A stretch of DNA of 64,000 bases, from contig NC_003279.8 in NCBI RefSeq assembly GCF_000002985.6, positions 744,001-808,000 of the forward strand, written 5' to 3'. The DNA is from Caenorhabditis elegans. Taxonomy: Eukaryota; Nematoda; Chromadorea; Rhabditida; Rhabditidae. Shown here in pieces: positions 1 through 10,400 of this stretch (positions within the stretch are counted from its first letter, which is position 1; the number at the start of each line of letters is the position of its first letter). Under the pieces are notes generated by a model, which worked only from the letters and a program-made list of their open reading frames with translations, had not been told where the DNA came from and searched no databases. The position numbers and the translations under genes are program-made.

Positions 1-767
1 AATGAAAGGAAAAGCCCGAAACTTTTAAACAAATTTTTCGGTGCATTCTGTATCAAAAAAGCTGAATAAAATTGTACAAAAAAATGCCACATTTTATTGA
101 AAAATTGATAATAAAATAATTTGTTTTCAAATAATTTTTGAATTTCTCAATTTTTTGGAATTTTTGGATTTTTTCGGGCCAGAAAGTAGGCATTCTCATG
201 AACTGATGTTTTCTTCATAATAATATATTCAAAAAAACGGTCTCCCACAAAAAAAGGTCCGAGAGGCGAACAAGGTTGTAAAACGTTGCTATTGTTTATT
301 TACAACCGCCATTATACCCCTATAGGGGTTGTAACACCACATAACAATTTGATAAGATGCACACAGTAGGGAGAGGGACCTAATTTAAAAATATAAGAAT
401 TTTCTCATTAAATACAATTTTTCTCTATTTCTTTCAGGAATATCGAGAGGAAAATCAGCGAAATTTTTGGAAATTTTTGGTTTTTTTCTAACGAAACAAA
501 AAAAATTTGAAAAATTTCAAGAAATTCTGTGTATTTATCGATAAAATTTCAGAAATCAAGGGGGTCGTATAGAAGTTAGACGGTCGGTTTTTCGACTTTC
601 AGCTAACTTTATGAAATTTCATTTGTTCAGGTTTTCTGACATTTAAAATCAAATGGCATTAGCAGTTTTTCATGAAAAGTTTCAGAAAGTCTCAAAACTC
701 CAAATTTTAGGAGGGTCGTATAGAAGTTGGACGCACTAAAAAAAAAGGAAAAATGTGGTTCTAATTA
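1..767. other. A+T-rich left edge
   Basis: No exon is recognised; it would be intron of the minus-strand collagen. The phrase GGGTCGTATAGAAGTT occurs at 561 and 713, a short direct repeat. Confidence 0.4.
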
Positions 768-1290
768 TTACGGAAACACTAAATTCTGAGAATGCGTATT
801 GCACAAAATATTTGATGCGCAAAACATCTCGTAGCGAAGACTACAGTAATTCTTTAAATGTCTACTATTGTAGCGATTGTGTCGACACGTGGTGCCAGAT
901 TGTCTCATTTCGGCTTGATCTACGTAGATCTACAAAAAATGCGGGAGAAGAGACGCAGACTTCTCAACTGATTTCTCATGGTTAGGAACGTGCTGACGTC
1001 ACATGTTTTCGGGCCGAAATTTCCCGCATTTTTTGTAGATCAAACCGTGATGGGACAGCCTGGCACTATGTGTGTCGATTTACGGGTTTGATTTTTGAAA
1101 TTGATTAAAATAATTTAGTTATCGATATTATATTGGAATTAAACAAAAAGTGAGAAAATAAATCGAGCCCGTAAATCGACACTACAATAGTCATTTAAAG
1201 AATTACTGTAGTTTTCGCCACGAAATATGTTTGCGCGTCAAATATATTGCGCAGTACGCATTCTCAGAATCCGTAATCCTCAAACTTCTC
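768..1290. repeat. Palindromic dispersed element with a nested transposon
   Basis: The phrase TTCTGAGAATGCGTATTGCAC (784 on plus) recurs reversed at about 1250-1270. ACTACAGTAATTCTTTAAAT recurs reversed at 1195-1213. A CGTGGTG-type element (888-1072) sits between the arms. A related single arm is at 12380-12480. Confidence 0.8.
888..1072. mobile_element. CGTGGTG MITE, copy a
   Basis: Ends CGTGGTGCCAG and CTGGCACTATGTG, with inner arms GATCTACGTAGATCTAC and GTAGATCAAACC around CCCGCATTTTTTG. TGTCGA follows the right end and precedes the left end, consistent with a decayed 8-bp duplication. Confidence 0.8.
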
Positions 1291-1292
1291 AC

Positions 1293-1454
1293 CTGACAGT
1301 ACTCGGCATCGTTGACAGTATTCTGAATAGCCGGTCGAAGTATTGAGGCAAGGGGTCCTACAGAAACAATAAACGACGACATCGTGGATAGCGAGATAAA
1401 TAGTGAAACTATGATTAACGTGGCGTATGCCGTTTCTCGAGCATTCTCGTTCAT
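1293..1454 (-). CDS. Cuticle collagen, first exon only (gene runs off the left edge)
   Basis: The exon reads from an ATG at 1454 down to a donor at 1292/1291 (CAG|GTGAGA) and gives 54 residues, phase 0. The product begins MNENARETAYATL and has a hydrophobic stretch at about residues 11-32. It ends DAEYCQ, in the manner of the N-terminal domain that precedes the Gly-X-Y region of nematode cuticle collagens. No Gly-X-Y exon is found further left on this strand, so the next intron would exceed 1.2 kb and the rest lies outside the window. It is divergent from the collagen starting at 1753, with 298 bp between the two ATGs. A solo or broken exon cannot be excluded. Confidence 0.55.
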
Positions 1455-1752
1455 TTTCCAGGAGAAGCCTCCAAGAGAAGCCTATGGAGGATCCAACGAA
1501 AAGTGAGTAAAGAAATGATGCGCTGGCGCGGAAAAACGAGAGCGATTATGTATGGGAGTGACCCAAAAACACGGAAAAGTAACGGATAACAAGAAGAAGA
1601 AGGGGGCAACTTTCTCTTTCTTATCATCATCACCATCATCATTATCTCCTTTCTCGGGATTCCGTCATGAGAATGAATCCATTTACTCGTTTTTTTTGTG
1701 TCCATTTAAGTTTGTCTATAAATATGGCTAATTTCAACTTTAAAATCAAATA
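1455..1752. promoter_or_regulatory. Bidirectional intergenic promoter of the divergent collagen pair
   Basis: This 298-bp gap separates the two collagen start codons. A TATAAATA box at 1717-1724 sits about 30 bp before the plus-strand ATG at 1753, as in many nematode collagen genes. A repeated CAT/ATC run is at 1621-1646. No clear TATA box faces the minus-strand gene. The regulatory role is inferred from position. Confidence 0.6.
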
Positions 1753-4269
1753 ATGAAACTAGTAATTCTACTCATCTCTCACGCAATTCCTTTCTTTTAT
1801 GTGATATATAACTTTTATTCCATATTTAAAGAAATTTCAAGTTTAGAGTCTAACTTGAAAATTGCCAGTGATGAATATAAAATTAGAATGAAGAATATTT
1901 CCAGAGAAGTTGGAAGTGTAGTCTTGGAGGAGAAGAGAGGAAAGAGGTGAGGAAAAATTACGTTTTTTTGAAGTTTTTTCTTTAATTTTCGAAGGATTAG
2001 GCTTAGGCTTGGGCTTAAGTTTAGGCTTAGGCTTAGGTATAGGCTTAGGCTTAGGTTCAGGCTTAGGCTTAGGCTTAGGCTTAGGCTCAGGCTTTTGTTC
2101 AGGCTTAGGTTTAGGCTTAGGCTTAGGCTTAAGCTTATGCTTAGGTCAAAGTATAGGCTAAGAGGCCTAGGCTTAGACTTAGGCATAGGCTTAGGCTTAG
2201 GCTTAGGCTTAATCTTAGGCTTAGGATTAGGCTTAGGCTTAGGCTCAGGCTGAGGCGTAGGCTTAGACCAAGGCGTAGGCTTAGGCTTAATCTAAGGCTT
2301 AGGTGTCGGCTTAGGCTTTAGCTTAGGCTTAGTCTTAGGCTTAGGTTAATCTTAGGCTTAGGATTAGGCTCAGGCTTAGGCTGCGGCCTGGGTTTCGGCT
2401 TAGGTATAGGCTTAGACTGAAGCTTAGACTTAGGTTTGGGCCTAGAATTAGGCTTAGGCTTAGGCTTAGGCTTGGGCGGGGCTGGGCGGATGAGAAAAAG
2501 AGAAAAATTCCAGGAAAATCCAAATAAAATCCAGAAAAAATAATAAAAAAAAGGAAAAAACGGGAAAAATGGGGCATTCCGCGTCTGCCGCGTCAAAAAC
2601 TTTTCCTTAAAAAACGGACAGAGAAGGACCAAAAAAGACAAAAGTTTAACAAAAAATAGTTAAACATTTTTTTTGACGGGGTTGAGCTCACCCAGCTGAG
2701 CTCACTCCATAATTGCACACAAAATTCTCAAAAAATTAATTTTAGAGACTACACAGAGGCTAGCAAATGCACATGCTCTTCAACGATTTCTCAGAAATGC
2801 CCGCCAGGCTCCAAAGGTGCTCCAGGAGCCGATGGTCTGGACGGGATCCCCGGCTCCAGAGGTCTGAATGGTATGGATGGAGAGGCTGGGCACAGTAATA
2901 TGGATGTTTGTGAGTTGCCCAAGATCTTTTATTTTTTGTAAATTCATATTCCAGTCATGTCACCAACAGGATGCATCCGTTGCCCAGCGGGTCCTCCAGG
3001 TTCTCCTGGTGATCATGGTTCTCCTGGTGAACCAGGGTACCCGGGACCTTCAGGACCTCCAGGGGAACCCGGTTACGCAACAATTGGGCTTATCGGGCCA
3101 CCTGGACTCGCAGGCCAAGATGGTCTAGATGGAGCTCCTGGCGAGCCGGGAGTAGGTGGAATGGATGCAGTGAAGATTGTTTCAGTTGATGGAAAAATTG
3201 GAAGAAGAGGAGAAGCGGGGAACAAAGGAAGCAAAGGATCTCGAGGAGGAGTTGGAAAAGCTGGAGGGCCTGGGGTGGCTGGAGAAATGGGAGAAAAAGG
3301 AGCAAGAGGTGAAGATGGAAAGCCTGGAGAGTCTGGAAAGGTGAATTCTCAGAAGTTGATCGATGCACCAGGGCGACAAATTAAGCGAATCGGCAAATTG
3401 CCGATTTGCCGATTTGCCGGAAACTTTCAATTCCGGCAATTTGCCGGTTTGCCGATTTGTCGGATATCAAATTTGCCGGAAATGTTTAGAGGGATTTTTT
3501 AAAAGACGAAAACACTTAAAACTGTGTCTTTTTGAATTTTTTCCCGTTTTCCTAACTAGGGAATATTGTTAATAGGGGAATTGCTAGGAAGAAAAAACAA
3601 ACTTTAAATGACAGATGAGGTCTTTGGCTACAAAAATCATTTTTTTCATTATTTTCATTTTCATAGAATTTGCTCACTTTTCAAAATAGACGTAGGAACA
3701 TTCATAGGATGCGTTTAATTTTGCCATTTGAAATTTAAATTCTGAAATTTCCAAAAAAAATCGGCAATTTGCCGGTTTGCAGATTTGCCGGAAATTTTCC
3801 ATTCTGGCAATTTGCCGATTTGCCGATTTGCCGATTTGCCGGAAACTTTCAATTCCTGCAATTTGCCGGTTTGCCGATTTTCCGGAAATTTTAATTCCGG
3901 CAATTTGCGGATTGGCCGATTTGCCGGAAATTTCAATTCTGGCAATTTGCCGGTTTGCCGATTTGCCGGAAATTTCAATTCCGGCAATTTGCCGGTTTGC
4001 CGATTTGCCAAAAATTTTAATTCCGGCAATTTGCCGGTTTGCCGATTTGCCAAAAATTTTAATTCCGGCAATTTGTCGATTTGCCGATTTGCCGGAAATT
4101 TCAATTCCGGAAATTTGCCGATTTGCCGGAAATTTAAAATCCGGCAATTTTCCAAAACTGTATAATTTTTCAGCCCGGCGCACCTGGAATCCCTGGAAAA
4201 GATGGTACATACTGCCGATGTCCCGATCGAAATCGTTACGATATTTATCCATATAAATCGAAAATCTGA
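1753..4269 (+). CDS. Cuticle collagen, complete
   Basis: Four exons (1753-1946, 2746-2909, 2955-3340, 4174-4269) join in phase to 279 residues. The N-terminus carries one hydrophobic segment (MKLVILLISHAIPFFYVIYN). It is followed by a polar region and a subtilisin/furin-type site, RGKR, split by intron 1. Exon 2 holds a Cys cluster (KCTC...QKC) and the first Gly-X-Y block. Exon 3 holds CIRC, then long Gly-X-Y runs broken at DAVKIVSVDGK. Exon 4 ends the triple helix and adds a YCRC tail. This order is that of nematode cuticle collagens, which are secreted by the hypodermis and cross-linked into the cuticle. Candidate AATAAA signals are at 4277 and 4294. Intron 1 contains a TTAGGC array and intron 3 a TTTGCCGG array. 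The gene converges on the carboxypeptidase ending at 4484. Confidence 0.87.
1996..2485 (+). repeat. Interstitial (TTAGGC)n array, collagen intron 1
   Basis: About 490 bp of TTAGGC units with many variants, TTAGGC on the plus strand. This is the nematode telomere unit, here inside a collagen intron. Confidence 0.95.
3765..4160. repeat. TTTGCCGATTTGCCGG array, collagen intron 3
   Basis: Units of about 40-49 bp pairing CAATTCCGGCAATTTGCCGG with TTTGCCGATTTGCC. A shorter block is at 3396-3485. CCGGAA...TTCCGG and GGCAA...TTGCC make each unit partly self-complementary. Confidence 0.92.
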
Positions 4270-4483
4270 TAATAGTAATAAAGATAATAATACAATAAAT
4301 ACAGACAGGAAACGAAAAGCGAGCACTGACGATTGTATGATACCCGAAACATTAAGGAGGAGCACAAAAAACACAATGAAAAGACACAGAAAAATTGAAA
4401 TTTGAAAAACTGGTAACGAGACTAGAATCGTCATGATGATCTTGTTGAAAAAATTGGAAAAAAATTAAGAATCTAGAAATTGA

Positions 4484-7400
4484 TTAGGCGCAGACTTGAC
4501 ACGATCTTGGGCACCGAATCCGCATTTCAGGCCAATTTTCGCATGCTCCGCCTTGAGCCCATGACGGGCAGAGGGAGTCATGATCGATGCATCTGAAATG
4601 GGGAATATTATTTTTTATTTTAAGCTTCAGGTTTAGGCCTATCGACTTTGGATCTCAGGCTCAGGTCCTTAAATTGTGTATCTCAAGCTTAGGCTCTCTC
4701 GCTCAAGCCTTTAGATTTCAAATCTTAGCCTTAAGCTCTCCGACTGATTTAGGATATCAGACTAAGGGCCTAGGACTTTGGGCCTGAGGCTTAGGCTAGT
4801 ATTCAATCTCAAGCTTAGGATCTCACGCTTAAGCTCTCTGACTCAGGCCCTTAGATTGCAAAAACCTTTGCCTTAGGCTCCCCGACTGATTTAGGATATC
4901 AGACTTAGGGCCTAGGACTTCGGGCCTGAAGCTTAGGCTCTCAGATTCAGGCCCTCAGACTTTGAGTCTAAGGCCGTTAGACTACGATTTTCAAGCTTAC
5001 AATTAGGCTTTTAGGCTTAAAATCAAAATCCAATTTAGTTTTTTAAAAATAATCAAACATTTCTAAACCGCAATTTTTTAAAAATTACCCTAAATATTTC
5101 AAATTTTAGGCTTAGACTGTCAGACTTAAACCTTTAAACTTTTGGTCTCAAATTTAGCCTACAAGTCTGTGGACCTAAGACTTTGGACCTCGAACTGCGG
5201 CCCTTAGATCTCATGCTTGGGCTCTAATATCCTGGCCCTCTAGTCCTAAATCTTTTGATCGTAGTTTCAGGCTTTCAGGCTTTCAGGCTTTCAGGCTTTC
5301 AGGCTTTCAGGCTTTCAGGCTTTCAGGCTTTCAGGCTTTCAGGCTTTCAGGCTTTCAGGCTTTCAGGCTTTCAGGCTTTCAGGCTTTCAGGCTTTCAGGC
5401 TTTCAGGCTTTCAGGCTTTCAGGCTTTCAGGCTTTCAGGCTTTCAGGCTTTCAGGCTTTCAGGCTTTCAGGCTTTCAGGCTTTCAAGCTTTCAGGGTTTC
5501 AGGGTTTCAGGCTTTTAGGCTTTCAGGCTTTCAGGCTTTCAGGCTTTCAGGCTTTCAGGCTTTCAGGCTTTCAGGCTTTCAGGCTTTCAGGCTTTCAGGC
5601 TTTCAGGCTTTCAAACTTTCAGGCTTTCAGGCTTTCAGACTTTCAGGCTTTCAGGCTTTCAGGCTTTCAGGCTTTCAGGCTTTCAGGCTTTCAGGCTTTC
5701 AGGCTTTCAGGCTTTCAAGCTTTCAGGCTTTCAGGCTTTCAGGCTTTCAGGCTTTCAGGCTTTCAGGCTTTCAAACTTTCAGGCTTTCAAACTTTCAGGC
5801 TTTCAGGCTTTCAGACTTTCAGGCTTTCAGGCTTTCAGGCTTTCAGGCTTTCAGACCACAACTAGACCGGCAACACACGTGTTGTCTAATTACTCACCTC
5901 TTTGCCGGCGCTCTATGCATATTTGATGGTAACTCGATTGTCTTTGAAGCTATCACTTTCACAGCTTCCCAAGTTTCCCGAGCTGTTGGAATGATCTGAA
6001 ACATCAAAAATCATCATCAAAAATCGTGGTGAGACCCAAAATTACCTGATTCTCAGCCAGCAAGAATCCATCCCAAACTTGCTCTTCGGGTCTCAACTCG
6101 AACAGGAATGAGTACTTGACGTGGGCTTTTCCCTTTGCCCAATCTTCTGAGCCACCGGATGCGGGGTCTGGAAATATTTTGAAATTTTATACATAGGAGC
6201 CTTAAGAAATAAGAGCTTACAAAGTGTATCTGCACCGGTTCCAACTTTGTACTGCGTGTTGTAGACACTATTCAAAGCCTGAGCTGCTGAGAGGGCAGTG
6301 GATCTCTGAAATGTTTAGAAAATATGACCATGACTTGGGCAAACAATTCCCGCATTTTTGTAGATCACACCGTAATGGGATAGCAAAACACGTGGTGCCA
6401 GAGTGTCGCATTTCGTTTTGATCTACGTAGATCTACAAAAAATGCGGGAACTGATTTCTCATGGTTAAGAACGTGCTGACGACAAATTTTTTTGAGCGAA
6501 AAATTCCCGCATTTTTTTGTAGATCAAACCGTAATGGGACAGCCAGGTACCAAGTAAAAAATTTACTCACCAAATCATTCAAATCATTTGAATAAGTTCT
6601 GACTTGATGGCCGAACGGATACATCAAAATTTGAGAGTACGAGTGGAAGGTGAGGAATGTCGAAATACGGTGTCGCTGCACGAAATCTCTAACCGCCGCA
6701 GTCTCGGGCTCCGAGAAGGCGTAGGCTCCCTGATAGATTTCCGAGCAAGGATCAGTTGATGAGCCGACTTGTCCGAAGAACCAGTCAAAGTTTCGATTGA
6801 GGTCGACACCTTGACAGCAGGTTGTTGTGGGAGGTTGGAAGAGTCCTGAAAGGTTTTTATTTTTGAGATTTTTAACTTTCACGGAGAATTGCCAAAATCT
6901 TAGTTTTCATAGCCTGTGTGACATTATTTGGGCGTAACTAAAGTCCAGAAAGCTTATGCCTTGTGCTGATGAATTTTTGCAAAAATTGTGCCCAGTTTTG
7001 CCACTTTTTAGTGGTTTTTGATGGGTTAAACCTAAATTTTCTGAATTCAAGTTTTTATTTTTTCCAAATGTTTTTTCAGCCATCGAATGGCTGTCCTTTT
7101 TTTCGGGCAAAAAAATAATTTTTCTGAAACTATTTGAAACAATTATATTCTAAAAAAAAGGCAATTTTTTAAATTTTTTCTAGTAAATTTTGAGTCCTCT
7201 AGCTACAAAATAAACCATTTTAGATGAGTTTCAAAAATGTGCATTTCTACAAAAATTGCCCAATTTTTGCCACTTTTTGGTGGTTTTTGATGGGTTAAAC
7301 CTAGATTTTCTGAATTCTGCGTATATAAATTACACGTTTTCAACAAATTTAGACATTTTTTTTATTTTTGCCCAATTTTTTTCCAGCCATCTAATGAATA

Positions 7401-10400
7401 TCCTTGTTTTTAAGCAAAAAAAAATTTCTGAAACACAATTATTATGATCCAAAACAGGGGTGTGCGGCAAATCTCAAAATTTGCCGAGCACGGCGAATTT
7501 GGCAAACGGCAAATTTGGCAAATTCAGCAAATTTGCTGAGCTTTACAAACTCCGCAAAAATTTGATACTTTTTGAAGCACCTAAACTACTAATTTCTGAA
7601 CAAAAGTTCAAAATAACTTGATTTTGTGCCATTTTTCTAAATTTTTGGAAATCAATAATTTTGTCAATAATTTTGGTTAAAATTGTATTGTCAAATTTTT
7701 GACGCGGGCGGCAAATTTCAAAAATTTCTGAGCTCGGCAAACGGCAAATTCGGCAAATTTGTCAAATTTGCCGCACATTTTTTTTTGGTTCAAAACATAA
7801 TAAAACACTCCAAAACATTTTAGATTTTTCATAATTTCCGGTCGAAGTTTTTGCAAATTGCTAAAATTTTGAAAAATATGAGTATTTGAGGAAATCCAAA
7901 GCAATGCCGCATGTTCCGACCCCTACAATGTTTTAATACAAATGATTAAAACAAAATTACAGTAGACAAAATGTAGAAAAAAAATTATTTTTGGTCGACT
8001 TCCAAAATTATGAGTGGCAAAAACTTTGTAATTGTCACTTTTTGACAGTAAATAAAAAATTTTAAGAATTTTTTTGAAAAGTTTTATTATGATATTCGGT
8101 CATTTTGGGACCAAATGAGTGGTTTTTAACAATTCCGGCACTGGCGCTAGTCCAGCAATTGCCGTAATCTTAGTTTTCATAGCCGACATTATGCGGGCCT
8201 AACTGAAGCCCAGAAAGCTTGTTTACAAAAATGAGCAAGCAGAAAAAGATCAATCTCCCCAACAAACCTGTTGCCTGTTGAATACACTTTGGTGGTGATC
8301 GATTCTTTCTCCACAGTCTGATCTCCGGATCATTGCTACTTCTACTGTACTCATAACCATCCGGATTCAGCAGTGGAACAATATACCATTCGAGTTGATC
8401 TACGAATTGCTTGATTTGAACATCTTTGTCGTACTGGGTGACCAGTTGGTGAATGAAATAGAGTACTGTCGATGGTGACACCCATTCACGAGCATGGATT
8501 CCTCCGTCCACCCAGATGCCACGTTTCGTACCTCCGTTACGCTTGTTGGTGATCTGGAATTGAGGAAAATTGGGGTGAGATGGGATCACTAAATTCTGAA
8601 TCTAGTTTCTGTGCTACTGTGTGTTACGTTTTTTGCGCTCCATTGGCAATCGCCTGCCCATCAAAAACCGTCAAAAAGTGGCAAAACTGGGCAATTTTTG
8701 TAAAAATTCACAATTTTGAAACTCCTCTAAAATGGTTTAGTTCGTAGCTAGAGGACTTAAAACTGATTTTTGAACCCTAAAAATTGTCTAAATTTGTTGA
8801 AAACGGGTAATTCTTGTATGCTGAATTCAGAAAATCTAGGTTTAACCCATCAAAAACCATCAAAAAGTGGCAAAAGTGGGCAATTTTTGTAAAAATTCAC
8901 AATTTTGAAACTCCTCTAAAATGGGCAATTTTGTAGCTAGAGGACTCAAAATTAACTTCCAAACTCTAAAGAATTGTCCTTTTTCAGAATATAGTGGTTT
9001 CAATAATTTTCGAACAGAATTTTTTTTGCCCAAAAAAGGATGGCTGAAAAAAATTTTGGCCGAAAAAAAAACAGTTTTACACTGAAAGCCAAACCGCGAC
9101 GCGACACGCAAAGCTCGGTAAATCGACCCCAGCCGTGGCCGAGTTCAAATAGCCAAATTCGGCAAACTCTCACATTTCAAGCTATGTATTTCAAGCCAGA
9201 AGCGCGTGCGATTTCTCAAAAACCGGCAGCTCAGTTGCAGGAGGACTTTACGAAAATTTTGAAAATTCCAAGGTATAATTGGTAGGTTTTTCGGCATGTT
9301 GCATGGTACTTAAAATGTTTTTTTAACTTTCAAAAGTGGCTTTTATTTTGGTTCTTATTGCAAGCCTAATAATAAAAATACTATCCACGTTTTAAATGCT
9401 TCCATGGTAGGCAGGCGCGGTTTCAGGGCCGACATGGAAGCCCTACATGTCACGGATTTCTGGCTTTCCTCAGAAATTGAAATGGACTAGTTTTTGCCGA
9501 ACTAGGCCAGGCCATATCTGGGGTAGATTTACGGCGCGTTGCATGTCGCGTCGCGGCTCGATTTTAGTTGAACAACTAAATGCATTTGTCCGAGTGGAGT
9601 ACACGACTTTCCCACGCGGGCGATTGCCAATGGAGCGCGAAAAATTCAATGAGGAGGGCCAGAATCCCGTGATCGTCCGAAGCAAAGTTAAAACAACAAA
9701 CCTTAATCAACGGGATCTGCCGTCCTTCGTGAGTCGTTCCGATTGGCTGCACAGACACAAGCTCCGGATAAGTGATGGCTAATGAGTTCAGGTAGTTGAT
9801 AACATCAGCAAACGAGTGATATTGTGCAAGGTTAAATTGAACCTGCAATAAGTTATCATTGAACTATGTATCATTGAACGTGGTGTCAGAGTGCCTCATT
9901 TTGGATTGATCTACGCTGATCTACAAAAAATGCGGGAGAAGAGACTGATTTCGAATGGTTAAAAACGTGCTGACGTCACATTCTTTTGGGCTAAAAATTC
10001 CCGCATTTTTTGTAGATCAAACCCTAATGTGACAGCCTGACACCACATGTATTCACTCACTTTCTGCTCCCTCCAATCATGCAGTCGAACTTGTTTCCGA
10101 AGCTTATCCCGCTTCTCCTTCTGCTCGACAATCACTCTGAAATCGATGAAAAGATTGTAAGTTGGGCTTAATAGTGTCCCCCCACGACACCCATCACGCG
10201 TAACGAGCCGTGACGCGTTTGAATAAAGAGGGTATTTGGACTTGTGATCCCCGCGAAAACCTGTATCGCACGTGATGCCAGGGTGTCTCATCACGGGTTG
10301 ATCTACAAAAAATGCGGGAATTTTTTGCCCAAAAATGTGACGTCAGCACGTTCTTAACCATGCCGAATCAGTTCCCGCATTTTTTGTAGATCTACGTAGA

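Noticed and set aside
2318..2641. Open frames of Lys-Pro or Leu-Ser repeats
   Set aside because: Translation of TTAGGC/GCCTAA units. The same kind of frame appears at every such array (31313, 31688, 35127, 40457, 62311).
3765..4160. CRISPR-like regular repeats
   Set aside because: The units are contiguous and degenerate with no unique spacers, and the host is a nematode. The same holds for 15065-15575.
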